Assembly: GCF_004345425.1 (NCBI RefSeq)
Contig: NZ_SLVP01000001.1
Location: 1,054,001-1,118,000 of the forward strand
DNA length: 64,000 bases
Source of the DNA: Paenibacillus sp. BK033
GTDB taxonomy: Bacteria; Bacillota; Bacilli; Paenibacillales; Paenibacillaceae
Direction: 5' to 3'
Shown here one piece after another: positions 55,286 to 64,000 of the stretch. The position numbers were made by a program, and so were the translations under genes. The number at the start of each line of letters is the position of its first letter. The first letter of the stretch is position 1. The notes below the pieces were generated by a model that was not told where the DNA came from, ran no database searches, and saw only the letters and a program-made list of their open reading frames with translations.

Positions 55286-57880
55286 GTGAATAGACGGCCT
55301 TTAGTATGGTTTGCCGTATTCTGGATTGCGGGAAGCGGCATGGCCGCTCATCTTAGCAGCGTTGGAACAGCGCTGGCGCTATGTTCAGCCGCGGTCCTAC
55401 TTCTTGCGCTTGCGTTGCTTGGGCAATCGACAAGGCGGCTTGCCGTGGTGTGCCTGATCGGCTGCATGCTTGCGGCCGGCGAGCGGATGTGGGCCGATGT
55501 CCGCAACGCCAGCGCGCTGGATTTGCCGGGCGATTCCCATGAAGCGGAAGTGACCGGCACGATTGTGTCCGCGGTAGAGGTCGACGGCGACCGCGCGATG
55601 TTCCGCGTGACGGCCGATGCCGTCCGCGTGAGTGGCGAAGCGGCGCCGCGCAAGATCCGCGAGCGCCTGCTTGTTCAGGTGCGGCTTGCGGAGCGGCCGC
55701 ACCAAGAGGTCGCCGCCGCGTGGCACCGCGGCGACAAGGTGCGCCTCGCCGGCGAGCTTGCGCGGCCGGCTGGCGCATCCAACAGCGGCGGCTTCGATTA
55801 CCGCCGCTATCTGGAAAGCAGCCAGCATATCCACTGGCTGCTCAAGGTCAAGGGCATCGGCGCCGTCCAGGCGGCGCCGGGCCCGGGCTGGACCGCGGCC
55901 GCCGTGCTCGGCCGCGTCGATGCCGCGCGCGACTGGCTTGGCGCGCGGATGGAGCAATTGTACCCGGCCGACCAGTCCGGGTACATGAAGGGGCTGGTCC
56001 TCGGCATTCGCGAGGACCTGGACCCGGAGCAGTTCCAGCAGTTTTCCCGGCTGGGACTTACTCATATATTGGCCATTTCGGGCCTTCACGTGGCCGTATT
56101 CGTTTACGCGCTTGGAGCAATTCTGCGGCTGCTGCGTTTGACCCGGGAACGGCTGCTGGTTACCTTGATTGCGGCCGTCCCTTTTTATGTGCTTCTCTCC
56201 GGCTCGTCGCCTTCCGTCGTAAGGGCAGGGCTCATGACGATGCTGGCCCTTCTTGCCGCACGGATGGATAAGCTCAAGGACGGTTTGCATCTGCTTGCTG
56301 CCGCAGCGGTTGGAATGCTGATCTGGAATCCTTCCTTTATTGAGGACGTAGGCTTCCAATTGTCCTTTGCCGTCACGGCAGGGCTGATTCTGTTCGTGCC
56401 GCCGGTGAGGCGGGCGATGCCGGATTGGCGCAAAGGGAAGTCTCTCCTTGATTTGCTCGTCGTGACGGTTGTGGCGCAGGCGGTATCCTTCCCGTTGACG
56501 GTCTACTACTTTAACCAATTTCACTTGCTCTCGATTCCCGCCAATCTGGTCCTGGTGCCGTTCATTAGTTTTATCGTGATGCCGATAGGGGCGGTTGCGC
56601 TGATCCTTGGCCTGCTATGGCCGCTTGGCGGTCAACTGCTGGCGGCTGTCAGCGTGTACGCAAACGAGTGGACGTTCCTCCTCGTTAGCTGGCTAGGGGA
56701 TGCGGAAGCCGTCCGCACCGTCTGGGCAACGCCTCCGTTATGGTGGATTGCGGCCTGGTATTTGGCGCTTGCCGTCCTATGCAGGCTGCTCCCGGCGGCG
56801 CCAGCGGCTGACTCGGCGCATCAAGACGAGACATTGCCCTTGCAAGAGACAGCGGCAGCCGGTGGGCTGGATGCCGCTCCAATTTGGGAGCTGCTGGAGG
56901 GGCGGAAGCTGCCGGTCTGGAGGAGGCGGTCAACCGGATTAAGTCTTGCCCTTTTAGCTGGTGCAGGCTTATTGTTCTACGCCTATTCTCCGGACTTGCT
57001 GAAAAGCGCGGCCGAAGTTGATGTGCTTGACGTTGGACAAGGCGATTCGATTTACATCCGTACGGCTCATGGAAAGAGGATTCTAATTGATGGCGGGGGA
57101 ACGTTAAGCTTTCGGAAAGCCGGCGAGGAATGGAAGGAACGAAGCGACCCGTTCGAGGTGGGGAGCAAAGTTGTTGTTCCATTATTAATGAAGCGCGGCG
57201 TTCATTCCCTCGATCTCCTTGTGCTGTCTCATCTGGACAGCGACCATATCCGCGGTTTGCAGGCGGTGCTGGATGCGATTCCCGTGCGTGCGATCATATG
57301 GAACGGAAGCGTAAAGCATGCCGAGGATGCGGAAGGCATCCTTCGGACAGCCGTGCGCAAGGGGATTCCGCTCTACCGCGCCGAAACCGGGAAACAGTGG
57401 AAGCTGGATGCCGACACGGAACTAACCGTTTTATGGCCCCCGGCTGCCGGTGAAGGAGTTCCGGTTATTGAGGATCAGAACGACGACAGCGTTGTGTTGT
57501 GGATGAAGATCTATCAATCTGCCTTTTTGCTGTCGGGGGATATTAGCAGCACGGCCGAATCTGCTATAATAGCGCGTATGCGGGATCAAAATGCGGTTTT
57601 ATCGCCATCCGTCTCCTCCATGGCAAGCCGGGTTGATGTCCTGAAGATCGCGCATCACGGCAGCAAGTATTCCACCTCGGAGGAATGGCTGCGCTTTTGG
57701 AAGCCGCTTCAGGCCGCTATTTCCGTCGGAGCAGCCAATACGTACGGGCATCCGCACCCGGATGTGCTGAAGCGTTTGCAGGAGCAAGACGTTACCACCT
57801 TTCGAACGGACCGGGACGGTGAAATCCGCTATAAAGTGGATAGGTCTGGAATATATGAACAAACGATCAGGAAGAATTAG
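55286..57880 (+). CDS. comEC: DNA uptake channel ComEC/Rec2
   Basis: An 864-residue polytopic protein that conducts single-stranded DNA across the membrane. DUF4131/OB-like region (about 20-240), Competence domain with multiple TM helices (about 245-530; ILAISGLHVAVFVYALG, GLVLGIRED) and a metallo-beta-lactamase-like domain (about 600-860: VDVLDVGQGDSIYIRT, HLDSDHIRGL, KIAHHGSKYSTSEEW). I place the start at GTG 55286, 7 bases after GAAGGAGG; ATG 55280 abuts it. The frame continues upstream only through the comEB terminator. Confidence 0.93.
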   Translation: MNRRPLVWFAVFWIAGSGMAAHLSSVGTALALCSAAVLLLALALLGQSTRRLAVVCLIGCMLAAGERMWADVRNASALDLPGDSHEAEVTGTIVSAVEVDGDRAMFRVTADAVRVSGEAAPRKIRERLLVQVRLAERPHQEVAAAWHRGDKVRLAGELARPAGASNSGGFDYRRYLESSQHIHWLLKVKGIGAVQAAPGPGWTAAAVLGRVDAARDWLGARMEQLYPADQSGYMKGLVLGIREDLDPEQFQQFSRLGLTHILAISGLHVAVFVYALGAILRLLRLTRERLLVTLIAAVPFYVLLSGSSPSVVRAGLMTMLALLAARMDKLKDGLHLLAAAAVGMLIWNPSFIEDVGFQLSFAVTAGLILFVPPVRRAMPDWRKGKSLLDLLVVTVVAQAVSFPLTVYYFNQFHLLSIPANLVLVPFISFIVMPIGAVALILGLLWPLGGQLLAAVSVYANEWTFLLVSWLGDAEAVRTVWATPPLWWIAAWYLALAVLCRLLPAAPAADSAHQDETLPLQETAAAGGLDAAPIWELLEGRKLPVWRRRSTGLSLALLAGAGLLFYAYSPDLLKSAAEVDVLDVGQGDSIYIRTAHGKRILIDGGGTLSFRKAGEEWKERSDPFEVGSKVVVPLLMKRGVHSLDLLVLSHLDSDHIRGLQAVLDAIPVRAIIWNGSVKHAEDAEGILRTAVRKGIPLYRAETGKQWKLDADTELTVLWPPAAGEGVPVIEDQNDDSVVLWMKIYQSAFLLSGDISSTAESAIIARMRDQNAVLSPSVSSMASRVDVLKIAHHGSKYSTSEEWLRFWKPLQAAISVGAANTYGHPHPDVLKRLQEQDVTTFRTDRDGEIRYKVDRSGIYEQTIRKN

Positions 57881-57954
57881 GAAGACTAGACCGAAAGTGC
57901 CTTTATTCCTGATCTTGCATCCTGCCAAAATGCTTCTTTCAACCTAACTCACTA

Positions 57955-57987
57955 GGAACTACCTATATACGGGGTTCCATTTTTTTG
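57955..57987 (+). terminator. Probable terminator after comEC
   Basis: GGAACtaCC pairs with GGgGTTCC around TATATAC, followed by T7. The stem has small internal loops. Confidence 0.6.
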
Positions 57988-58052
57988 TTATCCTTTAGGT
58001 TGGAGTTTTCTACTTTTTCAATTAAAAAATTAGAGGTTTTTCATTTTAGATG

Positions 58053-58079
58053 TGCAACAATTTATGCAACGCGCTCGTC
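58053..58079 (+). promoter_or_regulatory. Possible ECF-type autoregulatory promoter
   Basis: TGCAAC (58053-58058), 17 bp, CGTC (58076-58079), reminiscent of the TGAAAC/CGTC elements of Bacillus ECF sigma factors. It would give a 5' leader of about 25 nt before the sigma gene. Spacing is 1 bp longer than usual. Confidence 0.35.
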
Positions 58080-58108
58080 AGAGAGGTTGCAAGAGAGGGG
58101 GATCCTTC

Positions 58109-58657
58109 GTGGTAGAGCCTGGCCTTATTAGAGCCGCTCAGTCAGGAGATCGGGATGCTTTAATAACTCTGTTGCGAGAGATTGAAACCCATGTTTACCG
58201 GACAGCCTATTATATATTGAATAACGAACAGGATGCGATGGATGCGGCGCAGGAAGCGTTAATCCGCATATATACGAAAATCGGCTCCTACGAAGAGAAG
58301 GCCCAGTTCAAAACGTGGATTCAACGAATTGTAACGAATATTTGTATAGATAAGTTTAGAAGAAGCAAGCCAACCGTATCGATAGACGAGCATGAGATGG
58401 TATTCCGGGAGAAACAGAATGTCGAGGACGAGGTTATGTCGGCTTACGCCGTTCAAGACATCCGCAAGGCAATAGACAAGTTGCCGGAGCATCACCGGGC
58501 GGTAGTTGTACTGCGGTATTTGCAGGATTTCTCTTATAACGAAATCGCTGACTCGCTTGATCTGCCATTAAATACGGTCAAATCCTACTTATTCCGAGCT
58601 AGGCAGCAGCTTCAAACTTTACTACATGATTATCAGAAAGGTGGTGTCCGGGGATGA
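58109..58657 (+). CDS. ECF-type RNA polymerase sigma factor
   Basis: A 182-residue group 4 sigma factor. Region 2 spans about 20-90 (DAMDAAQEALIRIYTKIGSY for 2.2, IVTNICIDKFRRSKP for 2.4) and region 4 about 120-178 (LPEHHRAVVVLRYLQDFSYN, IADSLDLPLNTVKSYLFRAR). GTG 58109 with AGAGGGGGA is a better start than the 58052 frame start, which lacks an RBS. It overlaps the anti-sigma gene by 4 bp, the usual paired arrangement; resembles SigW-like factors of cell-envelope stress. Confidence 0.9.
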   Translation: MVEPGLIRAAQSGDRDALITLLREIETHVYRTAYYILNNEQDAMDAAQEALIRIYTKIGSYEEKAQFKTWIQRIVTNICIDKFRRSKPTVSIDEHEMVFREKQNVEDEVMSAYAVQDIRKAIDKLPEHHRAVVVLRYLQDFSYNEIADSLDLPLNTVKSYLFRARQQLQTLLHDYQKGGVRG

Positions 58658-59733
58658 CTTGTCAAGAGGTGATCGAATACATGAACCGTCAGCTAGACGG
58701 CGATTTGGATGAACATGAAAATGAGATCTTGATGAATCATACGAGACATTGTCCGGACTGTGCAGCAATGTTTGAGCGGCTGAAAAAACTGTCCGATGAG
58801 CTGGGAAATCTGCCTCATGTCATGCCAAAGTACAGTCTGGTAGACGCTATTTTGCCCCAGCTTGAAGAAATCGGGCCATTCCGGCAGCCGGAGGCGGCTG
58901 CGGTGGAGATGGCTCCGGCTGCCGTCCCTGCGCAAACGCAGCAAACGAAGCGCCGCGCCAAGGAACGGCATCAGCTGCGCTTCCGGGCGATAACGGGAAT
59001 TATCGCGGCTAGCGTAGCTGCCGGTTTATTCCTTGTATCTTATAATGCGGGTTTATTCCCGTCATCTTCGAATAGCTTTGATTCGGATAAGGCGGAAACG
59101 GCTGCTGCCGACACGTCATCCAGTTCGTTTGACGTGCAAAGACAGTTCAAAGACGTTCAGCCTTATGCCAACAATGCCAACGACACTGGAAAAGCTCATG
59201 TAAACACGGAATCTATTGATCCGAATGATCAATCTGCATCTGCGGCAGACCCATCGGGCAACGAAGATTACCACGTGACGACGGAAAAGGACCTCGGGAT
59301 TTCCGATTCGAATGCCGGCGGAGCTGCTGCTAATCAAGGGGACAGCTCGGGGGGCGGCAACGAGCCCGCATCCGGCAACAAAGGGGCCTCGACCAGCGAA
59401 GCTCCTTCCGTGAGCTTGCCTAACCCAGACAGCAAGGAAGGCGGTGAGCCGAATCAGGGCATAGCAGGATTTGTGCCTGCGCCGCTTGAAGCGGCATCGC
59501 CGGATGGCAGCTATACCGCTAAGGCCGTCGGATACCTGATTCATATTTACAAGACCGGGGAAGAGGGTGGCGAGTCCGTTTACGATTCCGAACGAAGAAA
59601 CGGCCAGATCGCCAATCTTGAATGGTCGGCCGACAGCAAGCAGCTTACCTACGAGATTCAATTGGAATCCGGCGGCATGGAACGTTATGTCATTGATTTG
59701 GCAACAAAGACCGAATCGAAGGCGGCACATTAA
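58654..59733 (+). CDS. Membrane anti-sigma factor with zinc finger
   Basis: A 359-residue partner of the sigma factor. The N-terminal ZAS zinc finger has H29-x3-C33-x2-C36, a TM helix spans about 110-133, and the extracytoplasmic part is a long Ser/Asp/Asn/Gly-rich linker (about 134-275) ending in a beta-rich segment (about 280-359; SPDGSYTAKAVGYLIHIYKT and LEWSADSKQLTYEIQ) like one or two WD40/TolB blades. Cleavage or ligand sensing outside would release the sigma factor. The propeller-like sensor end is unusual for such a small anti-sigma protein. Confidence 0.88.
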   Translation: MTCQEVIEYMNRQLDGDLDEHENEILMNHTRHCPDCAAMFERLKKLSDELGNLPHVMPKYSLVDAILPQLEEIGPFRQPEAAAVEMAPAAVPAQTQQTKRRAKERHQLRFRAITGIIAASVAAGLFLVSYNAGLFPSSSNSFDSDKAETAAADTSSSSFDVQRQFKDVQPYANNANDTGKAHVNTESIDPNDQSASAADPSGNEDYHVTTEKDLGISDSNAGGAAANQGDSSGGGNEPASGNKGASTSEAPSVSLPNPDSKEGGEPNQGIAGFVPAPLEAASPDGSYTAKAVGYLIHIYKTGEEGGESVYDSERRNGQIANLEWSADSKQLTYEIQLESGGMERYVIDLATKTESKAAH

Positions 59734-59832
59734 TTCGAGACATTTTTACCGCTGCTATTCGCACACTTTATTCTTCATTTGCGTATGATATACAAATGAA
59801 AAGTTAACGTGAGCCTTGATCAAAAGTATGAC

Positions 59833-59869
59833 CATCTACAGGGCGGTACCATGGGCCTGCCTGCAGATG
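59833..59869. repeat. Imperfect inverted repeat in the intergenic region
   Basis: CATCTACAGG and CCTGCAGATG (one mismatch) flank a 17-base loop. It precedes the terminator-like hairpin at 59889. Could belong to a regulatory leader of holA or a small RNA. Confidence 0.45.
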
Positions 59870-59888
59870 TTTATATAGATGTTCAGGG

Positions 59889-59930
59889 ACAAAGGGATGA
59901 GGCCTAAGAAGCCCATCCCTTTGTTGCTGT
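59889..59930 (+). terminator. Hairpin before holA
   Basis: ACAAAGGGATG pairs with CATCCCTTTGT around AGGCCTAAGAAGCC (itself GGC/GCC paired), followed by TGCTGTT. The 3' tail is only partly T-rich, so termination efficiency is uncertain. Confidence 0.65.
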
Positions 59931-59976
59931 TCAGCGAATGCCGCAGGATGCAGTGAAGGACAGGGAGAGGTGAAGC

Positions 59977-61020
59977 ATGGAAGCGAAAGAGGCGTTGAAG
60001 GAGATTAAAGCGGGGAAGTTCCGTCCCGCATATGTGATATACGGCAAGGACCGCTACCGGATCGGCCAGTTTACGGAGACGTTAACGGAAGCGATGTTTA
60101 CGCCGGATGAGCGTGAGCTTGGCGTAGTCAAGTTCGATACGTCGGAGACGTTGATCGAAGAGGCGGCGCTGGAAGCGGAGACATTGCCTTTCTTTGTGGA
60201 GCGCAAGCTGGTTATTGTCCGCGATTCGGTTGTATTCGCTGCCGGGGGCAAAGAAGGCGGCAAGCTGGATCATAAGACGGACCGGCTGCAGCATTATTTG
60301 GACATCCCGTCCGAGACAACGGTTATGTTGTTCATTATTAATGCGGAAAAGCTGGACGAGCGGCGCAAGCTGGTGAAGATGCTGAAGGACCGCGATGCGC
60401 TTATCGCTTTTCAGGAGCTCGATGCAGCCGAGCTGAGACGCTGGGTAGTCAAGCGCGCGGAGGAACAGAAGCGGACCATGACGGCCGATGCGGCGGATCT
60501 ATTGCTTGTGCGAACCGGAGCGAACATGCAGCAGCTCGCTATTGAAGTGGACAAGCTATGCCTGCATGCCGGCGAAGGCGGGGTTATAGGCGTTCAAGAA
60601 ACGGAGCTGCTGACGGCCTCTACCGTCGAGGAGGATGTATTTGCGCTGGTGGATGCCATCGCGAGCCTGCAGGTTGACCGCTCGCTCAAGCTGTACCGGG
60701 CCTTGCTCGTCAGAAGGGAAGAACCGATCAAGATTGCCGCGTTAATCGCAAGGCAGCTTCGAATTATGCTTCAAATCAAGGAACTCGAGCAGAATCGGTA
60801 TTCGCCGCAGCAAATGGCGGGGCAGATCGGACTTCACCCGTACGCGGTTAAGCTTGCCGCCGAGAAAAGCCAGAAGTTTAAAGTCGCACGGCTTGGCGCC
60901 CTGCTTAGCGATATAGCGGATCTGGATTATAAAATGAAAACAGGCGCTATCGATAAGACGCTGGGACTGGAGCTATTCCTGCTGTCCTTAGGCGTTCAGC
61001 AAGGACAAGGCGTCAGATAA
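59977..61020 (+). CDS. holA: DNA polymerase III delta subunit
   Basis: A 347-residue clamp-loader delta subunit (HolA/YqeN type): AAA+-like fold in the first 210 residues (PAYVIYGKDRYRIGQFTETL), helical C-terminal collar domain ending LELFLLSLGVQQ. It opens the beta clamp at replication forks. Position between the comE locus and rpsT-gpr is the Bacillus order. RBS GGGAGAGGTG. Confidence 0.93.
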   Translation: MEAKEALKEIKAGKFRPAYVIYGKDRYRIGQFTETLTEAMFTPDERELGVVKFDTSETLIEEAALEAETLPFFVERKLVIVRDSVVFAAGGKEGGKLDHKTDRLQHYLDIPSETTVMLFIINAEKLDERRKLVKMLKDRDALIAFQELDAAELRRWVVKRAEEQKRTMTADAADLLLVRTGANMQQLAIEVDKLCLHAGEGGVIGVQETELLTASTVEEDVFALVDAIASLQVDRSLKLYRALLVRREEPIKIAALIARQLRIMLQIKELEQNRYSPQQMAGQIGLHPYAVKLAAEKSQKFKVARLGALLSDIADLDYKMKTGAIDKTLGLELFLLSLGVQQGQGVR

Positions 61021-61040
61021 ACGAATAATGACCAATCAAA

Positions 61041-61070
61041 AACGGCTTCGCCTAAGCGAAGCCGTTCATT
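61041..61070. terminator. Terminator between convergent holA and rpsT
   Basis: AACGGCTTCGC pairs perfectly with GCGAAGCCGTT around a CTAA loop, with A-rich left and T-containing right flanks for both directions. Confidence 0.85.
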
Positions 61071-61083
61071 TGTTTGCGGTTTA

Positions 61084-61356
61084 TTAAGCTTGAGCCGACA
61101 GAGCGTTCAGCTTTTTAGCAAGACGAGATTTTTTGCGGGAAGCCGCATTTTTATGAATCAGGCCTTTAGTAACCGCTTTGTCCAATTTTTTCGTTGCAGC
61201 GACCAGAGCAGCTTTAGCTGCTTCTACATCAGTGCCAGCGATAGCTTGGTCAGCAGATTTAACAGCCGTACGAAGCGCGGATTTTTGGGAAGCGTTCAAA
61301 GCGCGGCGTTTTTCGCTCGTTTTAACGCGTTTAATTGCGGATTTAATGTTTGGCAT
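61084..61356 (-). CDS. rpsT: Ribosomal protein S20
   Basis: A 90-residue, strongly basic protein of the small ribosomal subunit ([20 protein letters not shown] ... [19 protein letters not shown]). GGAGGTG lies 9 bases before ATG. The 60-bp leader on the minus strand contains a possible TTGTGT-17-TACGCT promoter. Opposite in direction to holA and gpr, as in Bacillus. Confidence 0.97.
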   Translation of the reverse strand: MPNIKSAIKRVKTSEKRRALNASQKSALRTAVKSADQAIAGTDVEAAKAALVAATKKLDKAVTKGLIHKNAASRKKSRLAKKLNALSAQA

Positions 61357-61572
61357 CGAGTTTCACCTCCTACAAAGTTTGCGTAAGCAAACAAAAAGCG
61401 TACGCGGTAAGTCTAGGTAACACAACTTAAAATATATTACCATGCACTCTCATGAAAAGCAATAGCGAGCCTGTCCTGCCATTTTTGCTCATCAGGGCAA
61501 AAGTATGAAATTGTCTCCCTTGCGAACAATAAGCTGGAGAGAATGGCATGGCTTTGAAGGGAGAATGGATAG

Positions 61573-62580
61573 ATGACCGAACTTGATTTGCAGCAGTATA
61601 ACATTCGAACCGACCTGGCGCTTGAGGCAAAAGAAATCGCGGAGCAGCTTGGCGGGGGCGGCCCGATCCCGGGCATTCATTCGGAAACGACCGAAGATGA
61701 CGGCATCACGATTACTCATCTGCATGTGCAGAATGAGCAGGGCTCCCGCGCGATCGGCAAAGTGTTGGGCCGCTACGTTACGATTGAGGTTCCAGGACTC
61801 CGCAAGCAGGATACCGAGCTCCAGGACCGGGTCGCTACGCATTTCGCCAAGCATTTCGAGACGTTCCTGGAGCGGATTGGCATAGGCAAGACGGCAAAGG
61901 TGCTTATCGTTGGACTTGGCAACTGGAACGTGACGCCGGATGCGCTGGGCCCTCTAGTCGTAGAGAACGTAATGGTTACGCGTCATTTCTTCGAGCTGAT
62001 GCCGGATCAGGTTGCGCCGGGATACCGTGCCGTTAGCGCGGTCGCTCCAGGCGTACTCGGGATTACCGGCATCGAGTCCAGCGAGATTGTGCAGGGCATC
62101 GCGGAGAAAACGCGTCCCGACGTTATTATCGCGATTGACGCTTTGGCTTCCAAATCCCTGGACCGCGTGAACACGACGATTCAGATCGCGGACATCGGCA
62201 TTCATCCGGGCTCGGGGATCGGCAATAAACGGAAAGGCCTGACAAAGGAGATTTTGGGCATTCCGGTTATTGCAATCGGCGTTCCGACGGTTGTATATGC
62301 CTCTACGATCGTGAACCATACGATTGAACTGATGAGGAACCATATGGCCGCGAACAACGCCAATAACGATCAGATTTTTGGTCTAATGAACCAGATGGGC
62401 GAAGCGGAGCGTCTGCAGCTTGTCAAAGAAGTGCTTAATCCGGTTGGTCATGATCTGCTTGTGACTCCGAAGGAAATCGACGAGTTTATTGAAGATATCG
62501 CCAACATTATCGCAAGCGGCTTGAACGCTTCCCTTCATGAGGCCGTCGACACCGATAACGTTGCCGCTTATACGCATTGA
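61573..62580 (+). CDS. gpr: Germination protease GPR
   Basis: A 335-residue endopeptidase that degrades small acid-soluble spore proteins on germination. N-terminal propeptide region (LDLQQYNIRTDLALEAKEIA) and core (LIVGLGNWNVTPDALGPLVV, GIESSEIVQGIAEKTRPDVI, IDALASKSLDRVNTTIQI) are those of Gpr. RBS AAGGGAGAATG. A forespore promoter is expected; I see only weak candidates in the 216-bp gap from 61357 (GTATGAA at 61503, CAATAA at 61527). Confidence 0.95.
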   Translation: MTELDLQQYNIRTDLALEAKEIAEQLGGGGPIPGIHSETTEDDGITITHLHVQNEQGSRAIGKVLGRYVTIEVPGLRKQDTELQDRVATHFAKHFETFLERIGIGKTAKVLIVGLGNWNVTPDALGPLVVENVMVTRHFFELMPDQVAPGYRAVSAVAPGVLGITGIESSEIVQGIAEKTRPDVIIAIDALASKSLDRVNTTIQIADIGIHPGSGIGNKRKGLTKEILGIPVIAIGVPTVVYASTIVNHTIELMRNHMAANNANNDQIFGLMNQMGEAERLQLVKEVLNPVGHDLLVTPKEIDEFIEDIANIIASGLNASLHEAVDTDNVAAYTH

Positions 62581-62589
62581 GCTTCATCC

Positions 62590-62628
62590 AAAGTCCTTGG
62601 GGCGAAAGCGGCCTCAAGGGCTTTTTTT
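62590..62628 (+). terminator. Terminator of gpr
   Basis: AAAGTCCTTG pairs with CAAGGGCTTT (one G-T pair) around a GC-rich loop, followed by T7. Confidence 0.82.
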
Positions 62629-62785
62629 AATTCCTCCTAAGATCGGCGCAGCCATGTACGTGTGCCTGAATCTCTTAATCTATCAAAACTCGCGAATCTA
62701 TTAATTCGATTCGGTTCTATCAAACCTTCTTGTCTCATAGATTAGTAACAGATGAGCAACGAAGAAGCGGGAGGTAGAACTCGAA

Positions 62786-64000
62786 ATGAAAAGAACCATC
62801 ATGTTGTTTGATCTGACACGCGGGAGCAAACGGATTCGCCGGCTGCTTGTAACCGGAAAAACCTTCGCGGTGTTATCGATAAGCTCCATGCTGTTTTTCG
62901 TGGCGATAGGGATAGCGGGGATGGCCCAGCAGCATTCGCTTGCCGCGCCGGTATCTTCCATGTCCGGTTTCGCGGCATCTGTTTCAAGCGGTTTTTTTGG
63001 GGATATGCTAGAGATGGAGATGCCTCAGTTCAAGAGCACCAAATCGGGCGAGGAGTTGTCTGGCACGCAGATTAGCAGCTTTATCCTCCGTTTGATGACG
63101 AACGTTAATCCTGGAGATCCAAGAAGCCTTGTCGCCGGTGAAATTCCGGGTATGGATGCGGATTCGCCATTCCTAATCGCAGGAGGAGTCGGTACGGATC
63201 CGAATGTGTGGCCGGAAGATAATATCCCGATTCCGGGTGATGATACGGGCTCAGCCAATGGCGACGACCATGGTCCGGACAATACGGGCGGGGGCAACGA
63301 GCCTGCGGATACTCCGGAGCCGCCGGCGGCAACGCCAACTCCCACGGAGAAACCGACACCCACGCAATCGCCGGATGATGCGGGATCGCATACGACGGGG
63401 AAAGACAAGGTGGTCTTTATCTATCACTCGCATAGCCGGGAATCCTGGTATCCGGAGATTGCGGACAAGAACGGGGATGCCAACTCGGCTTCCAAAAATA
63501 TTACGCTGGTAGGCGAACGTCTGGCCGAGAAGCTGGAGGATTTGGGCGTGGGCACTACGCATTCGGATGAGGATTACCCGACGACGGTGCCGGGCTACGA
63601 TTGGAATTATTCATACAAATACTCGAAAAAAACCGTGCAGGAAGCTATCGCAAGCAATAAAAAGCTGAAATTTTTCTTCGACATCCACCGCGATTCGGGC
63701 AGACGCAAAACAACTACCGTGGATATAAACGGCAAAAGCTACGCTCAAGTCTATTTTATTATCGGTCACAAGAACCCGAACTGGAAAAAGAACGCCGAAT
63801 TCGCAACCCAAATTCACGACGTTCTGGAGAAGCGATATCCCGGGCTTTCCCGAGGGATCTTGGGCAAGACCACGGCAACCGGCAACGGCGAGTACAACCA
63901 ATCGCTAGCCGAAGACAGCGTATTGATCGAGATCGGCGGGGTGGACAACACCTTGGCCGAGAGCTACCGGACAGCGAATGTATTGGCGAAAGTCATTGCG
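62786..64000 (+). CDS. spoIIP: Stage II sporulation protein P (partial, runs off the end)
   Basis: The frame from ATG 62786 (GGGAGGTAG upstream) is open to the window edge: 405 residues seen. A membrane anchor (about 24-52), a Pro/Thr/Asp/Gly-rich linker (about 155-205), and an amidase/endopeptidase domain with candidate zinc ligands in VVFIYHSHSRESW, KFFFDIHRDSG and DSVLIEIGGVDNT. It cuts peptidoglycan with SpoIID during engulfment in the mother cell. Some C-terminal residues are missing. The promoter must lie in the 62629-62785 gap, where TCTATCAAA occurs twice (62679, 62717); its role is unclear. Confidence 0.93.
   Translation, partial: MKRTIMLFDLTRGSKRIRRLLVTGKTFAVLSISSMLFFVAIGIAGMAQQHSLAAPVSSMSGFAASVSSGFFGDMLEMEMPQFKSTKSGEELSGTQISSFILRLMTNVNPGDPRSLVAGEIPGMDADSPFLIAGGVGTDPNVWPEDNIPIPGDDTGSANGDDHGPDNTGGGNEPADTPEPPAATPTPTEKPTPTQSPDDAGSHTTGKDKVVFIYHSHSRESWYPEIADKNGDANSASKNITLVGERLAEKLEDLGVGTTHSDEDYPTTVPGYDWNYSYKYSKKTVQEAIASNKKLKFFFDIHRDSGRRKTTTVDINGKSYAQVYFIIGHKNPNWKKNAEFATQIHDVLEKRYPGLSRGILGKTTATGNGEYNQSLAEDSVLIEIGGVDNTLAESYRTANVLAKVIA

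Noticed and set aside
61486..61572. Sigma-G promoter for gpr
   Set aside because: GTATGAA and CAATAA occur, but the -10 differs from CATNNTA at several positions and spacing is off; too weak to annotate.

Overview
The window is a chromosomal segment of a spore-forming, competence-gene-bearing Firmicute of the Paenibacillaceae type (Paenibacillus or close kin). The evidence is gpr, spoIIP and a YjcZ-like spore peptide, a comE locus, strong AGGAGG-type ribosome binding sites with many GTG/TTG starts, a leuS T-box, a class 2 (quinone-type) pyrD, and roughly balanced GC. I see no phage, insertion sequence, CRISPR array, tRNA or rRNA; it reads as ordinary core genome with rich regulatory DNA.

Layout. 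0-9.6 kb: thiol peroxidase, rhomboid protease, LysR regulator, a MerR-yugP pair whose regulator seems to start at ATT, then an ammonium transporter operon (amt, DUF294 nucleotidyltransferase-like protein, DnaQ-like exonuclease) behind a GlnR/TnrA-type box, a JAMM protease, an MFS pump and a TlpA/ResA thioredoxin. 9.6-19.9 kb: citramalate synthase, Pol IV, ferredoxin, a 46-residue membrane peptide, pyrD, a small alarmone synthetase, an acetyl esterase, a MarR/YhgE pair with three matching palindromic operators, and xpt. 19.9-31 kb: NADH oxidase with two redox-type operators, two NOL1/NOP2/Sun methyltransferases, RsuA-type pseudouridine synthase, HAD phosphatase, DEAD-box helicase and a five-gene housekeeping operon. 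31-40.5 kb: lipoate ligase and a nitrate assimilation locus: narK diverging from moeA-nasB-nasC-mobA-mobB.

40.5-49 kb: orphan histidine kinase, hydrolase, MarR-arsB-arsC, and a lipoprotein/ATP-grasp/DUF350 trio resembling enterobacterial YjfM-YjfC-YjfL. 49-64 kb: T-box and leuS, comER diverging from comEA-metY-comEB-comEC, an ECF sigma/anti-sigma pair, holA, rpsT (opposite strand), gpr and the start of spoIIP, an order familiar from Bacillus.

The most interesting signal is in the 450-bp gap between narK and moeA. Both divergent leaders carry paired hairpins with six-base loops (A at position 1, G at position 4), and the second hairpin overlaps the 5' arm of an intrinsic terminator. This is the architecture of ANTAR-protein-controlled antitermination, present here twice, back to back, with a perfect GlnR/TnrA-type box between the two promoters. 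Nitrate uptake, nitrate reduction and molybdenum cofactor maturation would therefore be under two layers of control: nitrogen status at initiation and, presumably, nitrate/nitrite at termination. No ANTAR protein is encoded in the window.
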